A DNA stretch of 64,000 nt from Thalassovita mangrovi (GTDB lineage Bacteria; Pseudomonadota; Alphaproteobacteria; Rhodobacterales; Rhodobacteraceae). Below, piece after piece: positions 16,714 through 27,114 of this stretch. The stretch is taken from contig NZ_WWEN01000001.1 in assembly GCF_009857745.1 (NCBI RefSeq), positions 248,001 to 312,000 on the forward strand, written 5' to 3'. Position 1 is the stretch's first letter; each line of letters begins with the position of its first letter. Both the position numbers and the translations under genes were made by a program. The notes under the pieces were generated by a model, which saw only the letters and a program-made list of their open reading frames with translations, was not told where the DNA came from and made no database searches.

Positions 16714-17918
16714 TGAAAGACGTCTATATCTGCGATTATATCCGCACGCCCATTGGCCGTTTCGGCGGGTCTCTGGCCTCGGTGCGGGCCGACGACCTGG
16801 GCGCGATCCCACTGAGGGCGCTGGCCGAGCGCAACCCCGCAATGGACCTTGCCGCGATCGAGGAAGTGATCCTGGGCTGCGCCAACCAGGCCGGTGAAGA
16901 CAATCGAAACGTGGCCCGTATGTCACTGTTATTGGCGGGTTTTCCGGATTGCGTTCCGGGCAGCACCGTGAACCGTCTGTGCGGATCGGGGATGGACGCA
17001 GTGATCACCGCCGCGCGTGCGATCAAGGCGGGCGAAGCCGACCTGATCGTCGCGGGCGGCGTTGAAAGCATGTCGCGCGCGCCCTTCGTGATGCCCAAGG
17101 CGGAAAGCGCGTTTTCACGCGCCAACGCGATCTATGACACCACCATCGGCTGGCGCTTCATCAATCCGCTGATGAAGGCGCAATATGGCGTCGACTCAAT
17201 GCCGGAAACCGCTGAAAACGTGGTTGAGGAATTCAACGTAAGCCGCGAAGATCAAGACCTTTTTGCGGTCCGGTCGCAGCAGAAAGCCGGCATCGCGCAG
17301 GAAAACGGTCGTCTGAGCCGGGAAATCACGCCTGTGACCATCCCACAGCGCAAGGGCGATCCGATCGTCGTGGATACCGACGAACATCCGCGTCCCGCAA
17401 CCACGATCGAGGCCTTGGGCAAGCTGCGCGCGCCGTTCCGCGATGGCGGTTCTGTCACCGCAGGCAATGCCAGCGGCGTCAATGACGGCGCCGCCGCGCT
17501 GATCATCGCCAGCGAAGACGCCATTAAGAAACATGGGCTTACGCCGATTGCACGTATTCTGGGCGGCGCCACGGCCGGCGTTCCGCCGCGGATCATGGGG
17601 ATCGGTCCGGCGCCGGCCTCGAAGAAACTGATGGCGCGGCTGGGTCTGAGCCAAAGCGATTTCGACGTGATCGAGCTGAACGAGGCGTTCGCGTGCCAGG
17701 GGCTCGCCACGTTGCGCGATCTGGGCGTTGCCGATGACGATCCGCGGGTGAACCCGAACGGCGGCGCGATTTCGCTGGGCCATCCGTTGGGCATGTCGGG
17801 CGCGCGGATCACCGGAACGGCGGCGCTGGAGATGAAGCTGAATGGCGGCAAGCGGTCGCTGTCGACGATGTGCATCGGCGTGGGCCAGGGCATCGCCATC
17901 GCATTGGAAGCGGTGTAA
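16713..17918 (+). CDS. pcaF: 3-oxoadipyl-CoA thiolase
   Basis: A 401-residue thiolase that cleaves 3-oxoadipyl-CoA to succinyl-CoA and acetyl-CoA. It has the acyl-accepting Cys in VNRLCGSGMDAV near residue 90, the His in GGAISLGHPLGMSGAR near 355, and the second Cys in STMCIGVGQG near 387. YICDYIRTPIGRFGGSL at the start is typical of PcaF. It is the last gene of pcaIJF, followed by a GC hairpin. Confidence 0.92.
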   Translation: MKDVYICDYIRTPIGRFGGSLASVRADDLGAIPLRALAERNPAMDLAAIEEVILGCANQAGEDNRNVARMSLLLAGFPDCVPGSTVNRLCGSGMDAVITAARAIKAGEADLIVAGGVESMSRAPFVMPKAESAFSRANAIYDTTIGWRFINPLMKAQYGVDSMPETAENVVEEFNVSREDQDLFAVRSQQKAGIAQENGRLSREITPVTIPQRKGDPIVVDTDEHPRPATTIEALGKLRAPFRDGGSVTAGNASGVNDGAAALIIASEDAIKKHGLTPIARILGGATAGVPPRIMGIGPAPASKKLMARLGLSQSDFDVIELNEAFACQGLATLRDLGVADDDPRVNPNGGAISLGHPLGMSGARITGTAALEMKLNGGKRSLSTMCIGVGQGIAIALEAV

Positions 17919-17925
17919 CGTGAAA

Positions 17926-17948
17926 AGGCCGGGCGCAAAGCCCGGCCT
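17926..17948 (+). terminator. Stem-loop after pcaF
   Basis: AGGCCGGGC/GCCCGGCCT, 9 bp with loop GCAAA, starts 8 bp after the stop codon. There is no U-run, so it is either a weak terminator or a stabilising hairpin. Confidence 0.5.
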
Positions 17949-18304
17949 GAGCACTTATCGGCAGGGATTTGATAAATATTGAGGATTTATAAAATCCTCG
18001 CCCTCTCACCACAACATAATATTAACATAATACCGATTATGCGAATTACGTATCCGGGCAGCCAACGCCATTGTCTGCGCTCGCCCCGTTTCTACTGAGA
18101 CCGTTATTTTGGCCACCTGCCATTCCAGTCAAGCATCGACGTGGCCGGTCAAATTGAACGTCCCTTTCACAGCCGCCTGTTTGTCGGATGAGACGAAACT
18201 GACCCAACGAAAAGACTTTGACCGCGACGAAATCCCTGAACCCGCGCGTATAATCGGCGTTAGCATATCGACATCCGCCTTCGCCGGTTGGGAAAGGAAA
18301 GATC
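17949..18304. other. Intergenic region before the ferric-reductase-like gene
   Basis: About 350 bp of mixed, partly AT-rich sequence without a convincing gene. It holds a perfect GAGGATTT/AAATCCTC stem (17981-17999) without a U-run and a TATAAT hexamer at 18249-18254 that could be a -10 element for the next gene, though no -35 stands 16-18 bp before it. I see no known operator. Confidence 0.4.
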
Positions 18305-19651
18305 ATGACGCGGACCAATTTAAGAATTTTCTGGGGTTTTTGGATCGCGATCGGCGCGCTCTGGCTCGTCCTGAACTTCGACATATTCTCGGCCTCGGGC
18401 GTATTTGCGCTTCGCCAGTTCATCATGCAGTGGTCCGGCGTTCTTGCCATCGCCGCGATGAGCGTGGCGATGATCCTGTCGCTGCGCTCGCGCTGGCTTG
18501 AGGCCCGCCTTGACGGGCTCGACAAGATGTACCGGCTTCATAAATGGATCGGCATCGGGGCGCTTGGGCTTTCGATCTTTCACTGGCTGTGGTCAGAAGC
18601 GCCGAAATGGGCCGTCGGTGCCGGTCTGCTGGAACGGCCACAGCGCGGTCCGCGCCCGGAAATCACCGATCCGGTGCGCGCCTATCTCGGGTCGTTTCGC
18701 GGCACCGCCGAGGAACTGGGCGAAATCGCCTTCTATGCGGTGGTGATCCTGCTGGTGATCGCGCTGGTGAAATTGGTCCCCTACCGGCTGTTCCGCTATA
18801 GCCACCGCGTTCTGCCGTTGTCCTATCTCGCCCTGGTGTTTCACAGCGTGATCCTGGTCGATTATGACATGTGGGTCACGCCGCTCGGGATCGTCTTGGC
18901 ACTGCTGATGATCGCGGGCAGCTATGGCGCGCTGGTTTCTCTGGTCGGCGCCATCGGTTACAAGCGCCGGGTCACCGGCGAAATCACCGCCATGCATGAA
19001 TATCCCGGTGTCCGTTCTCTCGAAACCGAAATCAGGATCGGCACCGGTTGGCCCGGGCACAAGGCCGGGCAATTCGCCTTCGTGACCTCGAACCGGTTCG
19101 AGGGCGCGCATCCCTATACCATCGCCTCGGCCTGGAATCCCATCGATCCCAAGATCGCCTTCGTCACCAAGGAACTGGGCGATCATACCTCGGATCTCGC
19201 TGAAAAGCTGCAGATCGGGCAGCAGGTGAAGGTCGAAGGCCCCTATGGCTGCTTCACCTTCGATGACGGGCTGCCGCGGCAAATCTGGGTCGGCGCGGGC
19301 ATCGGCATCACGCCGTTCCTGGCCCGGCTCAAGGAAATGGCGATCGCCGATCCCGATGCCCCGTGCCCGGAAATCGATCTGTTCCATTCGACGCGCGAAA
19401 TCGACGAGGCTGCGCTGGAACGCATCGCCGCCGATGCGCGCGCCGCGAATGTCCGGCTGCATGTGCTGATCGATGAACGCGACGGCTTTCTTGGCGCGGA
19501 ACGCATCCGCGAAGCCGTGCCGGGCTGGAGCGAGGCCAGCCTGTGGTTCTGCGGACCAAGCGGCTTCGGCAAGAGCCTGCGCGCCGATTTCGCCGCACAA
19601 GGCATGGATGTGGACAAGCGCTTCCACCAGGAACTGTTCGAAATGCGCTGA
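18305..19651 (+). CDS. Ferric-reductase-like flavocytochrome oxidoreductase
   Basis: A 448-residue membrane oxidoreductase. Six hydrophobic helices fill residues about 8-220, with paired histidines (YRLHKWIG, FHWLW, YSHRVLPLSYLALVFHSVIL) of the ferric reductase/NADPH-oxidase haem domain. The C-terminal half has the FAD block HPYTIASAWNP near 270 and NAD(P) motifs GAGIGITPFLARL near 335 and WFCGPSGFGKSL near 415. It would pass electrons from NAD(P)H across the membrane to ferric iron or oxygen. The ribosome site AGGAAAG precedes the ATG. It stands alone; iron control cannot be seen. Confidence 0.82.
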   Translation: MTRTNLRIFWGFWIAIGALWLVLNFDIFSASGVFALRQFIMQWSGVLAIAAMSVAMILSLRSRWLEARLDGLDKMYRLHKWIGIGALGLSIFHWLWSEAPKWAVGAGLLERPQRGPRPEITDPVRAYLGSFRGTAEELGEIAFYAVVILLVIALVKLVPYRLFRYSHRVLPLSYLALVFHSVILVDYDMWVTPLGIVLALLMIAGSYGALVSLVGAIGYKRRVTGEITAMHEYPGVRSLETEIRIGTGWPGHKAGQFAFVTSNRFEGAHPYTIASAWNPIDPKIAFVTKELGDHTSDLAEKLQIGQQVKVEGPYGCFTFDDGLPRQIWVGAGIGITPFLARLKEMAIADPDAPCPEIDLFHSTREIDEAALERIAADARAANVRLHVLIDERDGFLGAERIREAVPGWSEASLWFCGPSGFGKSLRADFAAQGMDVDKRFHQELFEMR

Positions 19652-19676
19652 CCTTGGGCCCGTTTTGACGAGCATT

Positions 19677-19710
19677 GGCAGGGGGCGCGGTCGCAACCGC
19701 GCCCCCTGCC
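19677..19710. terminator. Convergent-gene hairpin
   Basis: GGCAGGGGGCGCGG pairs with CCGCGCCCCCTGCC (14 bp) around TCGCAA, between two convergent genes. Strong and usable from both sides, but without long U-runs. Confidence 0.6.
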
Positions 19711-19719
19711 CTTCATTCC

Positions 19720-20940
19720 TCAGAAGAACGCCTGCAGCCCGGTCTGCGCCCGGCCGAGGATCAGCGCGTGAACGTCATGCGCGCCCTCATAGGTGTTCAC
19801 GGTTTCCAGGTTCACCATGTGGCGGATGACGCCGAATTCCAGGCTGATGCCGTTGCCGCCATGCATGTCACGCGACATCCGCGCGATATCCAGCGCCTTG
19901 CCGCAGTTGTTGCGCTTGACGATGCTGATCATCTCCGGCGCCGCTTCGGCCTTGTCCATCAGGCGGCCCACTTGCAGCGATGCCTGCAGGCCAAGCGCGA
20001 TTTCGGTCTGCATATCGGCCAGCTTCTTCTGATACAGCTGCGTCTGCGCCAGCGGCCGCTTGAACTGGTGCCGGTCCAAACCGTATTGCCGCGCCGCATG
20101 CCAGCAGAATTCGGCCGCGCCCAGAACGCCCCAGCTGATGCCGTAGCGCGCCCGGTTCAGACAGCCGAACGGACCTTTCAGACCCTCGACAAAGGGCAGC
20201 AAAGCGTCTTCGCCGACTTCCACGTTGTCCAGCACGATTTCCCCGGTGATCGAGGCGCGCAGGCTCATCTTGTTCTGGATTTTCGGTGCGCTCAGCCCCT
20301 TCATGCCTTTTTCCAGCACGAAACCGCGGATCTTGCCGCCATGCGCATCCGACTTGGCCCAGACGACGAAAACATCGGCGATCGGGCTGTTGGAAATCCA
20401 CATCTTCGACCCGGTCAGCACGTAACCGTTTTCGGTCTTGGTGGCGCGGGTTTTCATGCCCGCCGGGTCCGAACCGGCATCGGGTTCGGTCAGGCCGAAA
20501 CAGCCGATCCATTCGCCGCTGGCCAGTTTCGGCAGGTATTTCTGCCGCTGTTCTTCGCTGCCATAAGCATAGATCGGGTACATCACCAGGCTCGATTGCA
20601 CCGACATCATCGACCGGTAGCCGCTATCGACCCGCTCGACCTCGCGCGCGACCAAGCCGTAGGACACATAGCCCGCGCCGATGCCGCCGTATTGTTCCGG
20701 CACGGTGACGCCCAAGAGGCCCATTTCACCCATTTCGCGGAAGATCTCCGGATCGGTCTGTTCTTCCTCGAAAGCCTTCAGCACGCGCGGCTGCAGCTTT
20801 TCCTGGCAATAGGCATGGGCGCTGTCGCGGATCATCCGTTCGTCTTCGCTCAGCTGAGCGTCGAACTTGAACGGGTCGGCCCAGTCGAAGGCATTCAGGT
20901 CGGGCGCATCCTTGGCGCGCAGTTCGGGGCGATCGGTCAT
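19720..20940 (-). CDS. gcdH: Glutaryl-CoA dehydrogenase
   Basis: A 406-residue flavoprotein of the acyl-CoA dehydrogenase family that oxidises and decarboxylates glutaryl-CoA to crotonyl-CoA in lysine/tryptophan or dicarboxylate breakdown. [14 protein letters not shown] near 110, [13 protein letters not shown] near 145, [18 protein letters not shown] near 180, and the catalytic Glu in [18 protein letters not shown] match GcdH rather than straight-chain dehydrogenases. An AGGAGG ribosome site precedes ATG 20940. A LysR regulator is divergent 103 bp away. Confidence 0.9.
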   Translation of the reverse strand: MTDRPELRAKDAPDLNAFDWADPFKFDAQLSEDERMIRDSAHAYCQEKLQPRVLKAFEEEQTDPEIFREMGEMGLLGVTVPEQYGGIGAGYVSYGLVAREVERVDSGYRSMMSVQSSLVMYPIYAYGSEEQRQKYLPKLASGEWIGCFGLTEPDAGSDPAGMKTRATKTENGYVLTGSKMWISNSPIADVFVVWAKSDAHGGKIRGFVLEKGMKGLSAPKIQNKMSLRASITGEIVLDNVEVGEDALLPFVEGLKGPFGCLNRARYGISWGVLGAAEFCWHAARQYGLDRHQFKRPLAQTQLYQKKLADMQTEIALGLQASLQVGRLMDKAEAAPEMISIVKRNNCGKALDIARMSRDMHGGNGISLEFGVIRHMVNLETVNTYEGAHDVHALILGRAQTGLQAFF

Positions 20941-21009
20941 GACGGGGTCCTCCTCATGAGTTTTTCTTGCGTTCCATCAGGCAATACGCCAAACAGGCCT
21001 GCGAAAACA

Positions 21010-21022
21010 GCGAATATTTCGC
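21010..21022. promoter_or_regulatory. Candidate LysR operator
   Basis: GCGAATATTTCGC has 5-bp inverted arms around TAT in the gap between gcdH and the LysR gene; the size and place suit a LysR contact site. Confidence 0.3.
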
Positions 21023-21043
21023 ATCACTTCATGAGTTAACCGC

Positions 21044-21955
21044 ATGATCGCGCCGCAAAGACGCCTGCTCCCCTCGATCGCCTCGCTGCGCGCGCTGGAA
21101 GCGCTGGACCGTCTGGGCAGCGCCACCGCGGCCGCGGAGGAGCTGAACCAGACCCAAAGCGCGGTCAGCCGTCAGTTGCAGGCGCTGGAAAGCCAGCTGG
21201 GCACCACGCTGATCGTCCGCGAACGCAAGACCATGCGGCTGACCCCGGCGGCGGCGGAATATGCCGCGACGATCCGCGGCGCGCTGCAGGTGATCGCGCA
21301 GGCGTCGCTGAAGGTGCAGATCAACCCGCGCGGCGGCAGCCTGAACCTGGCGATCCTGCCCACCTTCGGGATGCGCTGGCTGGTGCCCCGCCTGCCCGAT
21401 TTCGCGGCCCGCCACCCCGAGATCACCATCAACATGGCGACCCGGCTGAAACCCTTCGATTTCGCGTCTGAGCCTTTCGACGCGGCGATCCATTTCGGCA
21501 ACGCCGAATGGCCCGGCACCGAGAACCTGAAGCTGAAGACGGAAAACCTGCTGCCGGTCTGTGCCCCCAAGGTGCTGCGCGACGTGACCATCGCCCATCC
21601 GCGCGACATGCTGGACATGCCGCTTTTACACATCGAAACCCGGCCCAAGGCCTGGGCGCAATGGTTCGAAAGCTACGGGGTGGATGCCAGCGGCATCAGC
21701 GGCACCCTGTTCGACCAGTTTTCCACCATCCTGCAGGCGGCGGTGCATGGGTTGGGCGTGGCGCTGCTGCCCGATTACCTGGTGCAGCAGGACCTGGCGG
21801 ATGGCAATCTGGTGGTGGCCTATGGCGGCCCGACCCGACCCCTGGGGGCCTATTACCTGGTCTGGCCGGTGGCGAAATCCGGCGACAGCGCGCTGAAAAC
21901 CTTCCGCGACTGGCTGGCGACCCGGGCAGAGGACGAAGACCCCCTGCCCCGTTGA
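21044..21955 (+). CDS. LysR-family regulator (GcvA-like)
   Basis: A 303-residue LysR protein: N-terminal helix-turn-helix (SATAAAEELNQTQSAVSRQL then QALESQLGTTL) and a periplasmic-binding-like effector domain with LPTFGMRWLVPRLPDFAARHP, typical of the GcvA branch. Divergent from gcdH, it is the likely regulator of glutaryl-CoA breakdown. It converges on phoB with only 6 bp between stop codons. The effector is unknown. Confidence 0.82.
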   Translation: MIAPQRRLLPSIASLRALEALDRLGSATAAAEELNQTQSAVSRQLQALESQLGTTLIVRERKTMRLTPAAAEYAATIRGALQVIAQASLKVQINPRGGSLNLAILPTFGMRWLVPRLPDFAARHPEITINMATRLKPFDFASEPFDAAIHFGNAEWPGTENLKLKTENLLPVCAPKVLRDVTIAHPRDMLDMPLLHIETRPKAWAQWFESYGVDASGISGTLFDQFSTILQAAVHGLGVALLPDYLVQQDLADGNLVVAYGGPTRPLGAYYLVWPVAKSGDSALKTFRDWLATRAEDEDPLPR

Positions 21956-21961
21956 TCCGCC

Positions 21962-22651
21962 TCAGCCCAAGGCGTAGCCGGCGCCGCGCACGGTGCGCAG
22001 CGGATCGGAACCGCCATGGCGCGTCAGCGCCTTGCGCAGCCGGCCGATATGGACGTCCACGGTGCGGGTATCGACATAGATGTCGCGGCCCCAGACCCGG
22101 TCAAGCAGCTGTTCGCGGCTCCATACCCGGCCGGGCTTTTCCATGAAGGTCGACAGCAGCCGGAATTCGGTCGGCCCCAGCTTCAGCGCCTCGCCGTCGC
22201 GGGTTACCCGGTGGGTTTCCGCGTCCAGCACGATGTCTTCGTATTCCAGCCGCTCGCCCACCGTGGCGGGACGGGTCCGGCGCAGCTGCGCGCGTACCCG
22301 GGCCATCAGTTCGACCAGCGAATAGGGTTTCACCACGTAATCGTCGGCGCCGGTTTCCAGCCCGCGCACCCGGTCGACTTCCTCGGACCGGGCCGACAGC
22401 ATGATGATCGGGATGGAACGGGTTTCCGGCCGGGTCTTCAGACGGCGGCAGACCTCGATCCCCGACACGCTGGGCAGCATCCAGTCCAGCACGATGATGT
22501 CGGGGTTTTCTTCGTCCACCATGATCAGGCCGTCTTCGCCGTTCTCGGCCTTGACGACGCGAAACCCCTCGGCTTCGAGGTTGTAGGCCAGCACTTCGCG
22601 CTGCGCCGGTTCATCCTCGACCACCAGGACGGTAGGTTGTGTAGTCGACAC
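21962..22651 (-). CDS. phoB: Phosphate regulon response regulator PhoB
   Basis: A 229-residue OmpR-type response regulator. The receiver domain has the phospho-acceptor Asp in DIIVLDWMLPSVSG near residue 54 and Lys in VVKPYSLVEL; the C-terminal winged helix ends with RTVDVHIGRLRKAL and RTVRGAGYALG. Phosphorylated by PhoR, it activates Pho-box promoters such as the one before pstS. It is the last gene of pstSCAB-phoU-phoB; the phoU gap is 5 bp. Confidence 0.95.
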   Translation of the reverse strand: MSTTQPTVLVVEDEPAQREVLAYNLEAEGFRVVKAENGEDGLIMVDEENPDIIVLDWMLPSVSGIEVCRRLKTRPETRSIPIIMLSARSEEVDRVRGLETGADDYVVKPYSLVELMARVRAQLRRTRPATVGERLEYEDIVLDAETHRVTRDGEALKLGPTEFRLLSTFMEKPGRVWSREQLLDRVWGRDIYVDTRTVDVHIGRLRKALTRHGGSDPLRTVRGAGYALG

Positions 22652-22656
22652 CTTAC

Positions 22657-23373
22657 TCAGACCTTTCCAAGCTTCGGATCAACCGACGTCTGGTCGCCCT
22701 TCGGGCGGCTCATGTCGGGGATCTCGCCCTTGACCAGATAGATCACCTGTTCGGCGATCGAGGTGACGTGATCGCCCATCCGTTCGGTGTTCTTGGCGAT
22801 GAAATGCAGGTGCATGCAGGCGGTGATGTTGCGCGGGTCTTCCATCATGAAGGTCAGGAATTCGCGGAACAGCGCGTTATACATCTGGTCGACGTCTTCA
22901 TCGCGGTGGATCACGTCCATCGCAAGCTCGGCGTCGCGCTGGATATAGGCGTCAAGCGCGTCTTTCAGCATCAGCTGCACTTCGCGCGCCATCCGGCGCA
23001 GCGCCGCGTGCGACCCGTTGATCGGCGACATCTGCACCAACACGCCGGTCCGCTTGGCCATGTTTTTCGCGTAATCGCCGATCCGTTCCAGATTACCGGC
23101 GATCTTCATCACGCTCAGGATCACCCGCAGGTCCGACGCCGCCGGCGCCCGCAGCGCGATCAGCCGGGCGGTGTTTTCGTTTATCAGGGTTTCCAGCTCG
23201 TCGATCGCGTGATCGCCGTTGCGCACCCGCTCGGCCAGTTCCTCGTCGCGTTCCTCAAGCGATTGCGACGCTTTCAGGATCGCCTCCTCGACAAGCCCGC
23301 CCATCTTCATGATCTGGGCCTGCACGGCCTCCAGGTCGCGGTCGAAGGATTTTACGATATGTGATTCGGTCAT
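22657..23373 (-). CDS. phoU: Phosphate signalling protein PhoU
   Basis: A 238-residue all-helical protein with two PhoU repeats, each with the E/D-x-x-x-D metal-binding pattern (GNLERIGDYAKNMA near 98, KNTERMGDHVTSIA near 200). It keeps PhoR inactive while the Pst transporter is saturated with phosphate. It lies between pstB and phoB in one operon. Confidence 0.95.
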   Translation of the reverse strand: MTESHIVKSFDRDLEAVQAQIMKMGGLVEEAILKASQSLEERDEELAERVRNGDHAIDELETLINENTARLIALRAPAASDLRVILSVMKIAGNLERIGDYAKNMAKRTGVLVQMSPINGSHAALRRMAREVQLMLKDALDAYIQRDAELAMDVIHRDEDVDQMYNALFREFLTFMMEDPRNITACMHLHFIAKNTERMGDHVTSIAEQVIYLVKGEIPDMSRPKGDQTSVDPKLGKV

Positions 23374-23404
23374 AATACGGAGTCCTCAATCATGGTCCGA
23401 TGCA

Positions 23405-24202
23405 TCAACCGATGCGGCCGGTGATGTAGCTTTCGGTGCGCGGGTCCACCGGGTTGGTAAAGATCTGGCTGGTTTCGCCGAACTCCACCAGGTTGCCCAA
23501 GTGGAAGAAGGCGGTCTTCTGGCTGACCCGGGCCGCCTGCTGCATCGAGTGGGTGACGATCACCACCGAATAATCCTGGCGCAGCTCGTCGATCAGTTCC
23601 TCGACCTGGGCCGTGGCGATCGGGTCGAGCGCCGAACAGGGTTCGTCCATCAAGAGGACCTCGGGTTCGGTGGCCACCGCGCGGGCAATGCAAAGGCGCT
23701 GCTGCTGGCCGCCCGACAACCCGGTGCCGGGCTGATCCAGACGGTCCTTGACCTCGTCCCAGATGGCGCCGCGGCGCAGGGACTTTTCGACGATCACGTC
23801 CAGATCGGCCTTGTTCTTGGCTAGCCCGTGGATGCGCGGACCATAGGCGATGTTGTCATAGATCGATTTCGGGAACGGGTTCGGTTTCTGGAACACCATG
23901 CCCACCTTGGCGCGCAGCTGCACCGGATCGACCTTCTTGTCGTAGATGTCTTCGCCGTCCAGCAGGATCTTGCCCTCGACCCGGCAGATGTCAATCGTGT
24001 CGTTCATCCGGTTCAGGCAACGCAGGAAGGTGGATTTGCCGCAGCCCGACGGGCCGATGAAGGCAGTGACGGTCTTGTCCTCGATCTTGACCGAGACGTC
24101 CTTGATCGCGTGGGTGTCGCCGTAGTAAACCTGAACGTCCTCGGCGTTGATCTTGATTTCTTTCTGGTCCACGGCGTTCTCCGGAATGAGTGTATCGTAC
24201 AT
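23405..24202 (-). CDS. pstB: Phosphate ABC transporter ATPase PstB
   Basis: A 265-residue ATPase with Walker [13 protein letters not shown] near residue 52, signature [14 protein letters not shown] near 163, Walker [15 protein letters not shown], and switch His in IVTHSMQQA. Family blocks such as [17 protein letters not shown] are diagnostic for PstB. It energises phosphate import by PstCA and takes part in PhoR signalling. Confidence 0.96.
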   Translation of the reverse strand: MYDTLIPENAVDQKEIKINAEDVQVYYGDTHAIKDVSVKIEDKTVTAFIGPSGCGKSTFLRCLNRMNDTIDICRVEGKILLDGEDIYDKKVDPVQLRAKVGMVFQKPNPFPKSIYDNIAYGPRIHGLAKNKADLDVIVEKSLRRGAIWDEVKDRLDQPGTGLSGGQQQRLCIARAVATEPEVLLMDEPCSALDPIATAQVEELIDELRQDYSVVIVTHSMQQAARVSQKTAFFHLGNLVEFGETSQIFTNPVDPRTESYITGRIG

Positions 24203-24224
24203 TGGGTACTTCCCTTGTAACAGC

Positions 24225-25580
24225 TTACCAGCGGCGTTCGAAACGGCGGCGCAGGATAATGGCGATGGCGTTCATGATCAGCAGGAACACCAGAAGGACG
24301 ATGATGGCGCCCGAGGCCCGTTCGACGAAGGCCGGGTCGGACCGCTGCGTCCAGTTATAGACCTGGACCGGCAGCGCGGCGGCGGGATCGAAGAACCCTT
24401 CCGGCGGCGCCGACGGGAAGTCGCGCACGAAGGCGACCATGCCGATCAGCAGCAGCGGCGCGGTTTCGCCCAGGGCCTGGGCCAGTCCGATGATGGTGCC
24501 GGTCAGGATGCCCGGCGCGGCCAGCGGCAGCACGTGGTGGAATACCGACTGCATTTTCGAAGCGCCGATGCCCAGGGCCGCGTCGCGGATCGACGGCGGC
24601 ACCGCCTTGAGCGAGGCGCGGGTGGCGATGATGATCGTCGGCAGCGTCATCAGCGTCAGCACCAGCCCGCCCACGATCGGGGCCGATTGCGGCAGATGTG
24701 CGAAGTTGATGAAGATCGCCAGGCCAAGGATACCGAACACGATCGACGGCACCGCGGCGAGGTTCGAGATATTGACCTCGATGATGTCGGTGAACCAGTT
24801 CTTCGGCGCGAATTCCTCAAGGTAGATCGAGGCCGCCACACCGATCGGCAGCGCCAGCACCAGCACCACGATCATCATGTAGAACGATCCCAGGATCGCC
24901 ACGCCCAGACCGGCGGCCTCGGGCCGGTTTTCCGACGCATCCGCGCGTGTCAGGAAGCCCCAGTTGAACTTGGTTTTCAGCAGGCCCGCCGCTTTCAGCT
25001 GGTCGGCCAGTTGCAGCTGCTCGGGCGACACGTTCTTGTCCCGCTCGGCGCTTTCCATCGTCACCCGGCCCTTGAAATAGCCGTCGATCCTGCCCCCGGC
25101 GAGGAAGTCGAACCGCACCGTTTCGCCGATCATGTCGGGGTTTTCCAGAACGTAGCGGCGCAGCTCGGCCGGGCCTTCCTTGGAAATCATCTTGGCGGCT
25201 TCGCTCGACTTCATGCCTTCCAGGCCGATTTCGGGCTTTTCGAATTCCTTATCGAAAGCGGCCTTGATCAGCGGCGCGTAGCCGAAGGTCGACACTTTGG
25301 CGATCGCTTCGGGATCGCGGGTGCCGTCCTTGTCCAGCTTCGCCGGATCAAGATAGACGTCGAGCGAGATGAAGGTCTGCCTGAAGGCCGAGGACCCGTT
25401 CGCCAGGATCGACGTCATCAGCGCGACCAGCGCCAGGATTGCGATGCCGATGGCAATCGCGCCATAGGCCTTGAAGCGAGCCTCGGAAGCGTTGCGCTTC
25501 TTGGTGCGCACATCCTGCTGCAGAAGCGAACTGGTATGTTTGCTGCTCGGCGAGGTTTCGGGCATGGACGCGTCGGTCAT
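24225..25580 (-). CDS. pstA: Phosphate ABC transporter permease PstA
   Basis: A 451-residue permease. An N-terminal cytoplasmic tail and one helix ([20 protein letters not shown]) are followed by a periplasmic insert of about 150 residues, then the six-helix core with the EAA loop [20 protein letters not shown]. The long insert is usual for alphaproteobacterial PstA. Its ATG overlaps the pstC stop (25577-25580). Confidence 0.93.
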   Translation of the reverse strand: MTDASMPETSPSSKHTSSLLQQDVRTKKRNASEARFKAYGAIAIGIAILALVALMTSILANGSSAFRQTFISLDVYLDPAKLDKDGTRDPEAIAKVSTFGYAPLIKAAFDKEFEKPEIGLEGMKSSEAAKMISKEGPAELRRYVLENPDMIGETVRFDFLAGGRIDGYFKGRVTMESAERDKNVSPEQLQLADQLKAAGLLKTKFNWGFLTRADASENRPEAAGLGVAILGSFYMMIVVLVLALPIGVAASIYLEEFAPKNWFTDIIEVNISNLAAVPSIVFGILGLAIFINFAHLPQSAPIVGGLVLTLMTLPTIIIATRASLKAVPPSIRDAALGIGASKMQSVFHHVLPLAAPGILTGTIIGLAQALGETAPLLLIGMVAFVRDFPSAPPEGFFDPAAALPVQVYNWTQRSDPAFVERASGAIIVLLVFLLIMNAIAIILRRRFERRW

Positions 25581-27037
25581 TCATACTGCTCCCGGTATTT
25601 GCGCACGATGTAGAGCGCGAGGACATTCAGCCCCAGAGTGACAACGAAAAGCGACAGGCCGAGCGCGAAGGCCACCAGCGTTTCAGGGCTGGCGAATTCG
25701 GTGTCGCCGGTCAGCTGGCTGACGATTTTCACGGTGATCGTCGTCATCGCCTCGAACGGGTTGAGGCTGAGCTTGGCGGCGGCCCCTGCCCCCATCACCA
25801 CGATCATGGTTTCGCCGATGGCGCGGCTGGCGGCCAGCAACACGGCGCCGACGATGCCGGGCAATGCGGCGGGCAGGATCACCTGCTTGATGGTTTCGGA
25901 TTTGGTCGCGCCCAGCCCGTAGGACCCGTCGCGCATCGCCTGCGGCACCGCGTTGATCACGTCATCGGACAGCGACGACACGAAGGGGATCAGCATGATG
26001 CCCAGCACCACGCCCGCGGTCAGCACCGAAGACGACGAATTGCCCAGCCCCAGCGGTTCGGCGAAATAATCGCGCAGCAGCGGACCCACGGTGATCAGCG
26101 CAAACAGACCGTAGACGATGGTCGGGATACCGGCCAGGATCTCGATCGCGGGCTTGGCGAAGGAACGCACGTGCTTGCTGGCATATTCGGACAGGTACAC
26201 GGCGGCCAGAAGCCCGATCGGCACCGCGAAGATCAGCGCCACGAAGGACACGTAAAGCGTGCCCCACAGCAGCGGCAGGATGCCCAGGTCGGACCCGCCC
26301 TGGAACTGCGGGTTCCAGATCGAGCTGAAGAAGAAATCCTTCGCCGGGTAGAGCCGGAAGAAATGCAGCGTTTCGAACAGCAGCGAAAAGATGATCCCGA
26401 CGGTGGTCAGGATCGCCACCGAGGACGACAGGATCAGCAGCGCCTTGATCGCGTGTTCCGAAACGTTGCGGGCGCGATAGTCGGGATTGATCCGCAGCAG
26501 CGAGAAGGCCGCGCCGGCAAGGCTGGCCCCGATCACGATCACCGCCATGGCAAGGCGCAGCTTGGCAGCGAGTTCACGATAGGTCTTGGCCGCCATGAAC
26601 ACGTTCTGGCGGACTTCCGAAGCGACGGCGATGCCAACCTCGCCCAGGCGGGTCCGCAGGTCGGACAGGTCGGCGCGCATGTCCTCGATACGGTCTTCGG
26701 TCAGGGTTCCGGCATCGACGGCCACGTCGAGACCGTCGGCGATGCGCCGGACATCGGTCATCACCAGGCTGAGCGAGCCGCCCTCGGGAATATCGGCCGG
26801 CGCGATCATCTCCGACACCTGGCCTTCGATATAGAGGGGCTGCAGCAACAGCCAGAGAACCGCGATCATCAGCGCCGGCGCGGCGCTGAACAGAGCGACG
26901 GTCAGACCGTAATAATTCGGGCGGGAATGCAGGTTGCGGATATCGCCGCCTGCAGTTGCGATTGCGCGAGAGCGGCCCACAAAGAAACCGGCACAAGCGA
27001 TGAGTAGGACGACAAGAATAATGAGGCCGGCGCTCAT
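25577..27037 (-). CDS. pstC: Phosphate ABC transporter permease PstC
   Basis: A 486-residue permease with an N-terminal helix, a second helix (YGLTVALFSAAPALMIAVLWL), a periplasmic helical segment of about 100 residues, and the permease core with the EAA loop NAVPQAMRDGSYGLGATKSE. It is longer than the enterobacterial protein, as is common in alphaproteobacteria. It forms the channel with PstA. Confidence 0.93.
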   Translation of the reverse strand: MSAGLIILVVLLIACAGFFVGRSRAIATAGGDIRNLHSRPNYYGLTVALFSAAPALMIAVLWLLLQPLYIEGQVSEMIAPADIPEGGSLSLVMTDVRRIADGLDVAVDAGTLTEDRIEDMRADLSDLRTRLGEVGIAVASEVRQNVFMAAKTYRELAAKLRLAMAVIVIGASLAGAAFSLLRINPDYRARNVSEHAIKALLILSSSVAILTTVGIIFSLLFETLHFFRLYPAKDFFFSSIWNPQFQGGSDLGILPLLWGTLYVSFVALIFAVPIGLLAAVYLSEYASKHVRSFAKPAIEILAGIPTIVYGLFALITVGPLLRDYFAEPLGLGNSSSSVLTAGVVLGIMLIPFVSSLSDDVINAVPQAMRDGSYGLGATKSETIKQVILPAALPGIVGAVLLAASRAIGETMIVVMGAGAAAKLSLNPFEAMTTITVKIVSQLTGDTEFASPETLVAFALGLSLFVVTLGLNVLALYIVRKYREQYE

Positions 27038-27074
27038 GATGGCTCCATCGCGGAAAATGTTTGGGAGGTAGAGA

Positions 27075-27101
27075 CAGGTGGCGCCGGATCGGCGCCACCT
27101 G
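27075..27101 (-). terminator. Intercistronic hairpin between pstS and pstC
   Basis: CAGGTGGCGCC/GGCGCCACCTG is a perfect 11-bp stem with loop GGATC in the 77-bp pstS-pstC gap. No U-run follows. It would protect the pstS message or attenuate read-through, giving more binding protein than permease. Confidence 0.6.
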
Positions 27102-27114
27102 CTGGATCAGACGC

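Noticed and set aside
18109-18501. Possible 130-aa gene upstream of the ferric-reductase gene
   Set aside because: It runs into the reductase gene in another frame, has no ribosome site and no domain.
19720-20940. Ordinary short-chain acyl-CoA dehydrogenase as an alternative name
   Set aside because: The [15 protein letters not shown] end and SVQSSL block fit glutaryl-CoA dehydrogenase better, and the divergent GcvA-type LysR supports it.
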